Assembly (NCBI RefSeq): GCF_004803895.1
Contig: NZ_CP021978.1
Coordinates: forward strand, 7,316,001 to 7,380,000
Reading direction: 5' to 3'
From: Streptomyces hawaiiensis
GTDB taxonomy: Bacteria > Actinomycetota > Actinomycetes > Streptomycetales > Streptomycetaceae
DNA: 64,000 nucleotides
Part shown: positions 1-8,240 of the stretch, piece by piece
How positions within the stretch are numbered: position 1 is the stretch's first letter
Layout: the number at the start of each line of letters is the position of its first letter
The notes under the pieces: model-generated
Seen by the model: the letters and a program-made list of their open reading frames with translations, nothing else
What the model was told of the DNA's origin: nothing
The model's database searches: none
Program-made: the position numbers and the translations under genes

Positions 1-2
1 GC

Positions 3-767
3 GGCGCCGCCTGCTCCTGGGAGGAACAGTCCGCACAGAGCCTGCTGACCGACCTGGTCAGCGGTGTCGTACCGGCACGGCAACTGCTGCCCCGGGCCCG
101 TGCGGCCGGGCTGCCGGTCAACCGGCGCACGTTCGTGCCACTGGTCGTCCGAGACGGCGACCCCGCCCGGCTCGAACGGCTCCTGCGGCTGCTGGGCCTG
201 CCCGGGCTGGTCGCCGAACTGGCCGACGGCGCCACCGCCGTGCTGCTCAGCCTGGCGCGGGACCAGGACGCGGGCGCCCTCGCCGCCCACTTCGCGACCC
301 GGCTGCGGGCCGAGACCGGACCGGACCACACGGTCGTGGCCGCGGCCGAACCCCGCGTCGCCTGGGACGACGTACCCACCGGCCTGCGCGAGGCCCAGCA
401 CGTCGCGGACGCCGTGGCCGACTCCTCCGCCGTCCTGGACCTCCCACCGGTCGTGCGCCTGAAGGACGTTCACCTGCGGGGCCTGATCCGCCTCCTGCGC
501 GACGACCCGCACGTGCAGTCGTTCGCGGAGCGGGAGCTGGACGGGCTGCTGTGCGAGACCGAGGAGGACCTGCTGTCGGTGCTGCGCACCTACCTGGCCA
601 GCGGCCGCAACAAGTCCCGCACCGCCCAGCTCCACCACGTCTCCCGGCCGGCCCTCTACCGCCGCCTGGAGGCCATACAGGTCCGCCTCGGGGTGGACCT
701 CGACGACTTCGAGCAGGCCGCCTCGGTGCACATCGCACTCCTCGCGCACGACGCGCAACAACAGTGA
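3..767 (+). CDS. PucR/CdaR-type transcriptional regulator, C-terminal part
   Basis: The reading frame is already open at the left edge, so only the last 254 residues are present. The C-terminus has the PucR-type helix-turn-helix: the stretch around SRTAQLHHVSRPALYRRLEA, followed by a helix ending in a His/Ala-rich tail, matches the DNA-binding end of PucR/CdaR proteins, which normally exceed 450 residues. Family members control purine and pyrimidine use, and the next genes are pyrimidine-catabolic, so it is probably their regulator. That role is inferred from position. Its stop codon lies inside the first copy of a direct repeat running towards the next gene. GTG at 135 could serve as an internal start, but the family-like sequence continues upstream of it. 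Confidence 0.85.
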   Translation, partial: GAACSWEEQSAQSLLTDLVSGVVPARQLLPRARAAGLPVNRRTFVPLVVRDGDPARLERLLRLLGLPGLVAELADGATAVLLSLARDQDAGALAAHFATRLRAETGPDHTVVAAAEPRVAWDDVPTGLREAQHVADAVADSSAVLDLPPVVRLKDVHLRGLIRLLRDDPHVQSFAERELDGLLCETEEDLLSVLRTYLASGRNKSRTAQLHHVSRPALYRRLEAIQVRLGVDLDDFEQAASVHIALLAHDAQQQ

Positions 768-860
768 AACACGCGACCACCTGGGAAAACGGCGGTGAAA
801 CATGGGCCCACGGCAGAGTGACACGGTGGCACGCCGCGCGCCCTCGGACGTGACACGGTG
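764..860 (+). repeat. Four direct copies of a GTGAaAC/GTGACAC motif upstream of the catabolic operon
   Basis: GTGAAACACG lies at 764-773, GTGAAACATG at 795-804, and the identical GTGACACGGTG at 818-828 and 850-860. Spacings are 31, 23 and 32 bp, close to three, two and three helical turns. The array fills the gap between the regulator and the beta-ureidopropionase gene, so it is a plausible binding array for the PucR protein. Binding is inferred, not shown. Confidence 0.5.
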
Positions 861-922
861 CAACTCAAAGACGACCGCGCGACTTCCTAGGCTCACGGCA
901 CACCGAGCGACCGGAGGTCCCG

Positions 923-1765
923 ATGAGCCGAGTGATCCGTGCCGCCGTCTTCCAGACAGCCTGGACGGGCGACAAGGAATCGATGATCCAGGTCCACGAG
1001 CAGGCGGCCCGCGACGCCGCCGCGCAGGGCGCCCAAGTCCTCTGCTTCCAGGAGCTGTTCTACGGACCGTACTTCTGCCAGGTCCAGGATCCGGCCTTCT
1101 ACGAGTACGCCGAGCAGATCCCGGAGGGCCCGATCGTCCGCCGCTTCCAGGCCCTCGCCAAGGAGCTGGGCATCGTCCTGGTGCTGCCGATGTACGAGGA
1201 GGAGCAGCCCGGCGTCCTGTACAACACCGCCGCCGTGATCGACGCGGACGGCTCCTACCTCGGCAAGTACCGCAAGACGCACATCCCCCAGGTGAGGGGC
1301 TTCTGGGAGAAGTTCTACTTCCGCCCCGGCAACTCCGGCTGGCCCGTCCTCGACACGGCGGTCGGCAAGGTCGGCGTCTACATCTGCTACGACCGCCACT
1401 TCCCCGAGGGCTGGCGTGCCCTCGGCCTCGCGGGTGCCGAGATCGTCTTCAACCCGTCGGCCACCTCCCGCGGCCTGTCCGGCTACCTCTGGCAGCTGGA
1501 GCAGCCGGCGGCGGCCGTCGCCAACGAGTACTTCATCGGCGCGATCAACCGGGTCGGGGTCGAGGAGTACGGCGACAACGACTTCTACGGCACGTCGTAC
1601 TTCGTGGACCCGGAGGCCCAGTTCGTCGGCGAGGTGGCGAGCGACAAGGAGCCCGAACTGGTCGTCCGCGACCTGGACATGGCCAAACTCCGCGAGGTCC
1701 GCGACCGCTGGCAGTTCTACCGGGACCGGGCACCGGGGGCGTACGGACCGCTGACAGCTCCGTAA
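923..1765 (+). CDS. Beta-ureidopropionase (N-carbamoyl-beta-alanine amidohydrolase), nitrilase superfamily
   Basis: This 280-residue carbon-nitrogen hydrolase has the expected catalytic triad: Glu44 in QELFYGPYF, Lys118 in YRKTHIP and Cys155 in YICYDRHFPEG. These contexts match N-carbamoyl-beta-alanine amidohydrolases, which release beta-alanine, CO2 and ammonia in the last step of reductive pyrimidine breakdown. The length is right for bacterial members. GAGGT-like Shine-Dalgarno sequence (ggaggtcccg) precedes the ATG. A TAGGCT -10-like element at 888-893 lies about 30 bp upstream. Dihydropyrimidinase, the preceding enzyme of the pathway, is encoded next. An N-carbamoyl-D-amino-acid hydrolase is the main alternative, but the RKTHIP and CYDRHFPEG contexts favour the pyrimidine enzyme. 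Confidence 0.9.
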   Translation: MSRVIRAAVFQTAWTGDKESMIQVHEQAARDAAAQGAQVLCFQELFYGPYFCQVQDPAFYEYAEQIPEGPIVRRFQALAKELGIVLVLPMYEEEQPGVLYNTAAVIDADGSYLGKYRKTHIPQVRGFWEKFYFRPGNSGWPVLDTAVGKVGVYICYDRHFPEGWRALGLAGAEIVFNPSATSRGLSGYLWQLEQPAAAVANEYFIGAINRVGVEEYGDNDFYGTSYFVDPEAQFVGEVASDKEPELVVRDLDMAKLREVRDRWQFYRDRAPGAYGPLTAP

Positions 1766-1815
1766 GCGCCCTGAAGGGGCGCGGGGAACTGCGCGAGCAA
1801 CCACCCACAACCGGC
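1766..1815 (+). repeat. Dispersed Streptomyces-type intergenic repeat with hairpin
   Basis: Immediately after the beta-ureidopropionase stop is a GCGCCCTGAAGGGGCGC hairpin followed by GGGGAACTGCGCGA and a CAACCAC tail. I recall very similar sequences occurring many times between genes in Streptomyces genomes. The hairpin could act as a terminator or mRNA 3' stabiliser. Only this copy is recognised here. Confidence 0.6.
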
Positions 1816-1844
1816 ACGTACCGACTGCGAGGAGCGACCACGAC

Positions 1845-3248
1845 ATGAGCAGCCGTACAGTCATCCGCGGCGGCCTCGTCATCACAGCCTCCGACGAGAT
1901 CCACGCCGACATCCTGATCGAGGACGGCCGCATCGCCGCCCTCGCAGCCACGGGCACATCAGCCGCCGACACCTTCACCGCCGACCGAGTCATCGACGCC
2001 ACGGGGAAGTACGTGATCCCGGGCGGCGTCGACGCCCACACCCACATGGAGCTGCCCTTCGGCGGCACCTTCGCCTCCGACACCTTCGAGACCGGCACCC
2101 GCGCCGCCGCCTGGGGCGGCACGACGACGATCATCGACTTCGCCGTGCAGAGCGTCGGCCACAGCCTGCGCGAGGGCCTCGACGCCTGGCACGCCAAGGC
2201 CGAAGGCAACTGCGCCGTCGACTACGGCTTCCACATGATCGTCTCCGACGTCAACGAGCACACCCTCAAGGAGATGGACCACCTGGTCGAGGAGGGCGTC
2301 ACCTCCTTCAAGCAGTTCATGGCCTACCCGGGCGTCTTCTACAGCGACGACGGCCAGATCCTGCGCGCCATGCAGCGCTCCGCCGACAACGGCGGCCTGA
2401 TCATGATGCACGCCGAGAACGGCATCGCGATCGACGTCCTGGTCGAGCAGGCCCTGGCCCGGGGCGAGAGCGACCCGCGCTACCACGGCGAGGTCCGCAA
2501 GGCCCTGCTGGAGGCCGAGGCCACCCACCGTGCCATCAAGCTCGCGCAGGTGGCCGGCGCGCCCCTGTACGTCGTGCACGTCTCGGCGACGGAGGCGGTC
2601 GCCGAGCTGGCCCGGGCCCGCGACGAGGGACTGAACGTCTTCGGCGAGACCTGCCCGCAGTACCTGTTCCTGTCCACCGACAACCTCGCCGAGCCGGACT
2701 TCGAGGGCGCGAAGTACGTGTGCTCCACCCCGCTCAGGCCGAAGGAGCACCAGGCCGCGCTGTGGCGGGGCCTGCGCACCAACGACCTCCAGGTCGTCTC
2801 CACCGACCACTGCCCCTTCTGCTTCACCGGCCAGAAGGAACTCGGCCGCGGCGACTTCTCCAAGATCCCCAACGGCCTGCCGGGCGTGGAGAATCGTATG
2901 GACCTGCTCCATCAGGCGGTCGTCGACGGGCACATCTCCCGCCGCCGCTGGATCGAGATCGCCTGCGCGACCCCGGCCCGGATGTTCGGCCTCTACCCGA
3001 AGAAGGGCACCATCGCGCCCGGCGCCGACGCCGACGTCGTCATCTACGACCCGCGTGCCGAGCAGGTCATGTCCGCGGAGACACACCACATGAACGTCGA
3101 CTACTCGGCCTACGAGGGCAAGCGCACCACCGGCCGGGTCGAGACGGTCCTCTCGCGCGGCGAACTCGTCATCACCGAGCGGGAGTACACCGGCCACGCC
3201 GGGCACGGCGTGTTCACCCCGCGTTCCACCTGTCAGTACCTCAACTAG
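1845..3248 (+). CDS. hydA: Dihydropyrimidinase / D-hydantoinase
   Basis: The 467-residue protein belongs to the cyclic amidohydrolases, hydrolysing dihydrouracil, dihydrothymine or hydantoins to N-carbamoyl compounds. Binuclear zinc ligands are visible: His65 and His67 in DAHTHMELPFGG, the carbamylated Lys156 in SFKQFMAYPG, His in HAENG and in VVHVSA, and Asp in STDHCPF. The length is normal for the family. GAGGAG lies about ten bases before the ATG. It sits between beta-ureidopropionase and an LLM oxidoreductase, all in one direction, consistent with a pyrimidine-catabolic operon. D-hydantoinase and dihydropyrimidinase cannot be separated by sequence, but the neighbouring ureidopropionase favours the pyrimidine role. 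Confidence 0.93.
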   Translation: MSSRTVIRGGLVITASDEIHADILIEDGRIAALAATGTSAADTFTADRVIDATGKYVIPGGVDAHTHMELPFGGTFASDTFETGTRAAAWGGTTTIIDFAVQSVGHSLREGLDAWHAKAEGNCAVDYGFHMIVSDVNEHTLKEMDHLVEEGVTSFKQFMAYPGVFYSDDGQILRAMQRSADNGGLIMMHAENGIAIDVLVEQALARGESDPRYHGEVRKALLEAEATHRAIKLAQVAGAPLYVVHVSATEAVAELARARDEGLNVFGETCPQYLFLSTDNLAEPDFEGAKYVCSTPLRPKEHQAALWRGLRTNDLQVVSTDHCPFCFTGQKELGRGDFSKIPNGLPGVENRMDLLHQAVVDGHISRRRWIEIACATPARMFGLYPKKGTIAPGADADVVIYDPRAEQVMSAETHHMNVDYSAYEGKRTTGRVETVLSRGELVITEREYTGHAGHGVFTPRSTCQYLN

Positions 3249-3259
3249 GAGTGGCGCAG

Positions 3260-4282
3260 ATGGACTTCGGACTCGTCCTGCAGACCGACCCGCCGGCCTC
3301 GCGGGTGATCAGCCTGATGAAGCGGGCGGAACGCAACGGCTTCACGTACGGCTGGACCTTCGACTCCGCCGTGCTGTGGCAGGAACCGTTCGTGATCTAC
3401 AGCCAGATCCTGGCCAACACCACGACACTGAAGGTCGGGCCGATGGTGACCAACCCGGGCACCCGCACCTGGGAGGTCACCGCCTCCACCTTCGCCACCC
3501 TCAACGACATGTTCGGCAACCGCACGGTCTGCGGCATCGGCCGCGGCGACTCCGCGATGCGCGTGGCCGGCCGCAAGCCCAACACCCTCGCCCGGATCAG
3601 CGAGGCCATGAAGGTCATCCGGGACCTCGGCAGCGGACGGGAGGCCGACCTCGGCGGCGGCACCCTCGTCCGGTTCCCGTGGATCAAGCAGGGCGCCGAA
3701 CTGCCCGTGTGGATGGCCGCGTACGGCCCGAAAGCCCTGAAGATGACCGGAGAGGAGGCGGACGGGTTCATCCTCCAGCTGGCCGACCTCTACCTCACCG
3801 AGTACATGGTCAAGGCCGTGAAGGACGCGGCCGTCGCCGCCGGCCGGGACCCCGCCGAGGTGACCGTCTGCGTGGCCGCACCGGCCTACGTCACCGAGGA
3901 CGACTCGCCCGAGGCGCTCGCCCACGCGCGCGAGCAGTGCCGCTGGTTCGGCGGCATGGTCGGCAACCACGTGGCCGACCTGGTGTCCAAGTACGGCGAG
4001 CACTCGGCCGCGGTCCCCGACGAACTCACCGAGTACATCAAGGCCCGCGAGGGCTACGACTACTCCCACCACGGGCGCAGCGGCAACCCGGACACCCAGT
4101 TCGTGCCCGACGAGATCGTCGACCGGTTCTGCCTGATCGGCCCGGTCGAGAAGCACATCGAGAAGCTGGAGGCGCTGCGCGCGCTCGGCGTGGACCAGTT
4201 CGCCGTCTACGACATGCACGACGCGCAGGAGGCCGTGATCGAGGCCTACGGATCGCGGGTGATCCCGGCCGTCAACGGCTGA
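3260..4282 (+). CDS. LLM-class F420-dependent oxidoreductase of the pyrimidine cluster
   Basis: This 340-residue protein has the luciferase-like monooxygenase barrel, with a typical start (MDFGLVLQTDPP), GIGRGDSAMR and PVWMAAYGPKAL motifs. The family uses F420 or FMN. I recall a subfamily (TIGR03842) linked to hydantoinase loci in actinobacteria, but its substrate is not known to me. AGGAG stands eight bases before the ATG, and only 11 bp separate it from hydA, so it is co-transcribed. It may act on pyrimidine or dihydropyrimidine rings, since no dihydropyrimidine dehydrogenase gene is seen in the window; this is inference. Confidence 0.85.
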   Translation: MDFGLVLQTDPPASRVISLMKRAERNGFTYGWTFDSAVLWQEPFVIYSQILANTTTLKVGPMVTNPGTRTWEVTASTFATLNDMFGNRTVCGIGRGDSAMRVAGRKPNTLARISEAMKVIRDLGSGREADLGGGTLVRFPWIKQGAELPVWMAAYGPKALKMTGEEADGFILQLADLYLTEYMVKAVKDAAVAAGRDPAEVTVCVAAPAYVTEDDSPEALAHAREQCRWFGGMVGNHVADLVSKYGEHSAAVPDELTEYIKAREGYDYSHHGRSGNPDTQFVPDEIVDRFCLIGPVEKHIEKLEALRALGVDQFAVYDMHDAQEAVIEAYGSRVIPAVNG

Positions 4283-4313
4283 CCTCACCCGCCGCACCCC
4301 CCTGTGAACTCCT

Positions 4314-4335
4314 CCTTCCCAGCGGCTCGGGAAGG
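4314..4335. terminator. Weak hairpin between LLM oxidoreductase and transporter
   Basis: CCTTCCC at 4314-4320 pairs with GGGAAGG at 4329-4335 around an eight-base loop. There is no T tract. It may attenuate read-through rather than end the operon. Confidence 0.35.
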
Positions 4336-4430
4336 GGGCCCAGGACGCTCCCCGGTGCACCCGGAGCGCACCCCCCATCGGCGCCACCGCACGGCCTTTC
4401 CCGTCCCACCTCCCCTGATTGGCCCGGCCC

Positions 4431-5957
4431 ATGACCGATACCGCTCCCACGGCCCCACCGCCGACCACCCAAGTCACCCTCGCCGACGGCCGGGTGGAGA
4501 TCGCCCCGGGCGCCCCCGCACCGACCGGCCCCTACGCCAACGAGGACCTGCTGCCGGTCCCGGTCGACAAGCGCACCTGGACCACCTACAACTTCTCCGC
4601 GCTGTGGGTCGGCATGGCCCACAACACGGCCTCCTGGACCCTGGCCTCCGGGCTCATCGCCGTCGGCATGGACTGGAAACAGGCGGTGCTCACCATCGCC
4701 CTGGCCAACGTCATCGTGCTGATACCGATGCTGCTCACCGGGCACGCCGGACCGAAGTACGGCATACCCTTCCCGGTCTTCGCCCGGGCCTCCTTCGGCA
4801 TCCGCGGCGCCAATCTGCCCGCCGTCGTACGGGCGTTGGTGGCGTGCGGCTGGTTCGGGATCCAGACCTGGATCGGCGGCGAGGCCATCTACTTCCTGGC
4901 CGGCAAGCTCATCGGCACCGGCTGGACGGACGCGGCGAAGGTCGGCGGCTACGCCTGGACGATGTGGCTGTCGTTCGCGATCTTCTGGGCGTTGCAGGTC
5001 GTCATCATCTACCGGGGCATGGAGACGATCCGCCGCTTCGAGAACTGGGCGGCGCCCTTCGTGCTCGTCGGCGCGTTCGTGATGCTGTGGTGGATGAGCG
5101 AGAAGGCGGGCGGCTTCGGCCCGCTGTTCGACCAGCCCTCGAAGCTCGGCTGGGGCCCGGACTTCTGGAAGCTGTTCGCCCCCGCCCTCATGGGCATGAT
5201 CGGCTTCTGGTCCACGCTGTCGCTGAACATCCCCGACTTCACCCGCTACGGCAAGAGCCAGAAGGCGCAGACGTGGGGTCAGGCCCTCGGGCTGCCGACG
5301 ACGATGACGCTGTTCGCGTTCCTGTCCGTGATGGTCACCTCGGGCTCGCAGGCGGTCTACGGCGAGGCGATCTGGGACCCGGTACAGCTCGCGGCCAAGA
5401 CGGACAACACGGTGGGCCTGCTCTTCGCCCTCGTCACCGTCCTGGTGGCGACGCTCTCCGTCAACGTCGCGGCCAACCTGGTCTCGCCGGCATTCGACTT
5501 CTCCAACATCGCGCCCCGCCGCATCAGTTTCCGGGCCGGTGCCCTCGCCACCTGCGTTCTCGGGGTGCTGATCTGCCCGTGGAAGCTGTACTCCGATCCC
5601 CAGGGCTACATCTTCACCTGGCTCGGCCTGGTCGGCGGCCTGCTCGGCACCGTCGCGGGCATCCTCATCGCCGACTACTGGATCCTGCGCCGCTCCCGCC
5701 TCGATCTGGCCGACCTGTACCGCCCGGACGGCCGCTACTGGTACGAGGGCGGCTGGAACTGGCGGGCCGTCGTCGCCTTCACGGTCGGCGGTGTCCTCGC
5801 CGTCGGCGGCGCGAGCTTCAAGCCGCTGATCGACGGCCGTCCCATCCCGGCGCTGGCCGATCTGGCCGACTACGGCTGGGCGGTTGGCCTGGGCACGTCG
5901 ATGGTGCTGTACCTGCTGCTGATGGCGCTGCGAGGCCGTGACCGCACGGTCGTCTGA
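4431..5957 (+). CDS. NCS1 family nucleobase:cation symporter
   Basis: The 508-residue integral membrane protein starts with a hydrophilic arm and then about twelve hydrophobic segments. The NPxx-like entry WTTYNFSALWVGMAHN, the FPVFARASFGIRGANLPA motif and SLNIPDFTRYGKSQ are typical of NCS1 uracil, allantoin or hydantoin permeases. It would import the pyrimidine or hydantoin used by the upstream enzymes. I chose ATG 4431; an in-frame TTG at 4419 exists, and neither has a clear Shine-Dalgarno sequence, so translation may depend on coupling or a leaderless transcript. The gap to the upstream gene is 148 bp. Confidence 0.9.
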   Translation: MTDTAPTAPPPTTQVTLADGRVEIAPGAPAPTGPYANEDLLPVPVDKRTWTTYNFSALWVGMAHNTASWTLASGLIAVGMDWKQAVLTIALANVIVLIPMLLTGHAGPKYGIPFPVFARASFGIRGANLPAVVRALVACGWFGIQTWIGGEAIYFLAGKLIGTGWTDAAKVGGYAWTMWLSFAIFWALQVVIIYRGMETIRRFENWAAPFVLVGAFVMLWWMSEKAGGFGPLFDQPSKLGWGPDFWKLFAPALMGMIGFWSTLSLNIPDFTRYGKSQKAQTWGQALGLPTTMTLFAFLSVMVTSGSQAVYGEAIWDPVQLAAKTDNTVGLLFALVTVLVATLSVNVAANLVSPAFDFSNIAPRRISFRAGALATCVLGVLICPWKLYSDPQGYIFTWLGLVGGLLGTVAGILIADYWILRRSRLDLADLYRPDGRYWYEGGWNWRAVVAFTVGGVLAVGGASFKPLIDGRPIPALADLADYGWAVGLGTSMVLYLLLMALRGRDRTVV

Positions 5958-5973
5958 CACGAACCCGGACCGG

Positions 5974-6012
5974 CGCTGGAGGGCGGCGATCAGCCCTTGT
6001 CGGCCTCCAGCG
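5974..6012. terminator. Possible bidirectional hairpin between convergent genes
   Basis: CGCTGGAGG at 5974-5982 is repeated inverted as CCTCCAGCG at 6004-6012. The loop is 21 bases and the right arm lies in the 3' end of the DUF3558-like gene. It could end both convergent transcripts, but the loop is long. Confidence 0.35.
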
Positions 6013-6658
6013 CGGCCACCGCTTCCTTCGCGGCCTTGATGGCGCCCTTGTTGATGGTGTCCGTACTGGGCGCCTTCTTCGACTCGAAGTCACTGCCGTT
6101 GTAGGTGATCGTCACCAGTGCGTTGGAGGCACGGGCGATCACGACGCCCTCGCGGGTCTCCTGCTTGTCCTCCGTCGTGAGATTCACGACCGAGTACGCG
6201 CTGTCACCCAGACCGGGGACGGCCCCACCGCCGCTCTTCTTCTCGGTGTGCGCCTCGTACGACTTCTGTGCGGCCTCGTCCGACTCCATGACCTCGTAGG
6301 ACACGTCGAGCCAGCGGTAGTCGTACCCCTTGAGCGCGTTCCAGGAGCAGGTGCGGCGCAACTCCGCGTCCGTGGACGGGATCTCCTTGCCGCCCGTCTT
6401 GGCGCCCGGCACCAGCGACTCGATCGTCTTCTTGGCGACGCTCTCGCACGGGGCGGGCGCGGCCGAGTACGCCTTCGACACCGTCGTCGTGGACGGGGCG
6501 GACGCGGACTGCGTCTGGGTCTTCTCTTCGGCCGGCTTGTGCTCGGCGGCCTGCGGCGCGGCGAGCGGACCGGACGACAGCGCCCAGCCCACCGTGGCGA
6601 GCACCACCACCGGGGACAGACGGGCGGTCAGGGCCAGGGGCAGAGGTAGGGAACGCAC
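5990..6658 (-). CDS. Secreted DUF3558-like protein
   Basis: The 222-residue product begins with a Sec-type signal (RSLPLPLALTARLSPVVV, then a small-residue stretch) and a Ser/Thr/Ala-rich linker. The rest resembles DUF3558 proteins: two conserved cysteines (PCESVAKK and RRTCSWNA), a beta-rich core with YRWLDVSYEVM, and GLGDSAYSV. DUF3558 proteins are exported and cell-surface associated, often as lipoproteins; no lipobox cysteine is visible here. The start is GTG with GAAGGG upstream. It is convergent with the NCS1 transporter and has no obvious operon partner. Function is unknown. Confidence 0.75.
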   Translation of the reverse strand: MRSLPLPLALTARLSPVVVLATVGWALSSGPLAAPQAAEHKPAEEKTQTQSASAPSTTTVSKAYSAAPAPCESVAKKTIESLVPGAKTGGKEIPSTDAELRRTCSWNALKGYDYRWLDVSYEVMESDEAAQKSYEAHTEKKSGGGAVPGLGDSAYSVVNLTTEDKQETREGVVIARASNALVTITYNGSDFESKKAPSTDTINKGAIKAAKEAVAALEADKG

Positions 6659-7047
6659 GGCGCCCTTCTCGTGGGGGACGACGGTGCGGAACGGGTCCGC
6701 ACGGCGGACGGGACGACAGTGTCACACGAGTCCCTGTGGTGCGGAAGTGCGGTCCCGGCACACACGCTGCGGGAATACCGTCTGCACCGGCACGGTCGCG
6801 CTGCGCAGCCCTGAGCTGTGACTTCGCCGCCATCATCCGGTAAAAGTCGGGACATACCCCAACTCCCCACCGTTCGCGATGACATCCTCGCCTACGACCG
6901 CCTCGGCAAGGAGAACGCCGGTCTCAGGCAGGGTCGGGCCGGCTCTCGAGTTCCGGCGGGCGCGGGAGGGCATGTGCAGCTGGCCGGCCGCCCGGGCTCC
7001 GCGGCGGGCGTGCCGAGGAGCCCGGGCGGGCCGGTGTGTGACCTGGC
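6659..7047. other. Gene-free gap of 389 bp
   Basis: This gap lies between the DUF3558-like start and the DUF305 stop. It must contain the DUF3558-like promoter. Apart from the hairpin at its right end I see no convincing gene. Short frames such as 6879-7082 lack a supporting ribosome site. Confidence 0.5.
6983..7034 (-). terminator. Hairpin downstream of the DUF305 gene
   Basis: GCCCGGGCTCC near 6990-7000 pairs with GGAGCCCGGGC at 7017-7027, extended by GGCC/GGCC with one bulged base. It lies 14 bp past the DUF305 stop in the direction of transcription. No T tract follows, as is usual in high-GC actinobacteria. Confidence 0.6.
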
Positions 7048-7701
7048 TCAGAGTCGGTCGAGGATGCTCTGGAGCTGCTTGACCTCGGCGGATTGGCCCT
7101 TGGCGATGTCGCCGGCCATCTTCTCGGCGTCGGCGTTCTCGCCGTTCTTCTGCTCGTCCTTGGCCATGGTGATGGCGCCGTTGTGGTGCTCGATCATCAT
7201 CTCCGCGAAGATCTTGTCGAACTCGGTGCCCTTCATGGCTTTGAGTTCTTCCATGTCCGCGTCGGACATCATGCCGTCGCCACCGTGACCCGTGCCGTGG
7301 TCCATGCCGGGCATGGACTCCATGGCGGTCGGCTGGTTCCAGGACTCCAGCCAGCCCTTCATCGTCTTGATCTCCGGGTCCTGGGCCTGCTCGATCTTCC
7401 CGGCGAGGTCCTTGATCTCCGCGTCGGAGGCGCGGCCGTCGGCGAGCTTGGCCATCTCCAGGGCCTGCTCGTGGTGGGGGATCATCATCTGCGCGAACGT
7501 GACGTCCGCGTCGTTGAACTCCCCGGCCTTGGCCCCGGCCTCGGCGGTCGCCGTCGGCGACGACGAGCCGCTGCCGTGGTCCATGCCGCTCATGTCGTCG
7601 CCACCGCAGGCGGAGAGCAGCAGGGCTCCCGCCGCGACGACGCCGGCGGCCGCGATACGGCGGGCGGACTTGCGGCGCAGGGCACGCGTGAAGGCAGTCA
7701 T
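7048..7701 (-). CDS. DUF305 lipoprotein
   Basis: The 217-residue product has a basic start, a hydrophobic segment and a lipobox ending in LLLSACGG, so it should be a membrane-anchored lipoprotein. Two DUF305 half-repeats are visible, each with a paired histidine: QMMIPHHEQALEMA and EMMIEHHNGAITMA. Both, together with Met/His-rich MSGMDHGSG and SMPGMDHGTGHGG, suggest metal binding, possibly copper; this is inference from composition. The ATG at 7701 has GAGGTG upstream, so the longer open frame to 7947 is not needed. It follows the His/Met-rich DUF6153-like gene on the same strand with a 98-bp gap. Confidence 0.88.
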   Translation of the reverse strand: MTAFTRALRRKSARRIAAAGVVAAGALLLSACGGDDMSGMDHGSGSSSPTATAEAGAKAGEFNDADVTFAQMMIPHHEQALEMAKLADGRASDAEIKDLAGKIEQAQDPEIKTMKGWLESWNQPTAMESMPGMDHGTGHGGDGMMSDADMEELKAMKGTEFDKIFAEMMIEHHNGAITMAKDEQKNGENADAEKMAGDIAKGQSAEVKQLQSILDRL

Positions 7702-7799
7702 GATCGATTTCACCTCGGGTGTCTGGTTCTTCTGGCTGTTTGTGGGCGTACGAGACAGCGGGATCGCGCGTGGTGCGCGACCCGCGAGGGTGTCTCGGC

Positions 7800-8240
7800 C
7801 TACAGCCGAAGGACCGACAACTGGGTGAGAGCGGGGCCGCGGGGCGGCGGGCTGGGGTGCAGAACGGCGGCGACCTGGGCACGGAGGTTCGCCAGCCAGT
7901 CGGGGTGGCGGGCGAGTGCCGACCGGACGAGGGCGGCGAGCACCCACGCGGCCAGCAGGACGGCCAGGCAGAGGGAGAGCATGTCCATCGCCATGGCGGG
8001 CATGTCGGTGGACAGGGAGTGCTCGGGGGAGGCCGTGTGCTTCGATTCCGCTGTGGCGGGGGCCTGGGGCGCGGAGACCGAATGAGCCGTCGGCGCCGAC
8101 ACATGGGAGGACGCGCTCCTGTCAGCGGCGTGCGACTGCGTGGGATGCCCGACGGTGTGCATGACGAACACGCCGAGTGCGAGCACGACGACGAGCAGCA
8201 GGTGCCCGAGGGCGCCTCCTGTCCGTACGTACCGGCTCAC
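7800..8240 (-). CDS. DUF6153-like His/Met-rich membrane protein
   Basis: The 146-residue product has an N-terminal hydrophobic segment (ALGHLLLVVVLALGVFVMH), a polar His/Ser/Met-rich middle (HAADRSASSHVSAPTAH, then STDMPAMAMDM), and a second hydrophobic segment (LSLCLAVLLAAWVLAALV). I recall such proteins beside DUF305 genes in Streptomyces. GTG at 8240 with GGGAG five bases before it is preferred over the longer frame to 8285. The metal-ligand-rich outer loop next to a DUF305 lipoprotein suggests a joint envelope metal function, inferred from context. Confidence 0.65.
   Translation of the reverse strand: MSRYVRTGGALGHLLLVVVLALGVFVMHTVGHPTQSHAADRSASSHVSAPTAHSVSAPQAPATAESKHTASPEHSLSTDMPAMAMDMLSLCLAVLLAAWVLAALVRSALARHPDWLANLRAQVAAVLHPSPPPRGPALTQLSVLRL

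Noticed and set aside
6833..8104. A 423-codon minus-strand open frame over the DUF305 region
   Set aside because: It lies in another frame of the DUF305 and DUF6153-like genes and reads as Arg/His/Pro-rich sequence.
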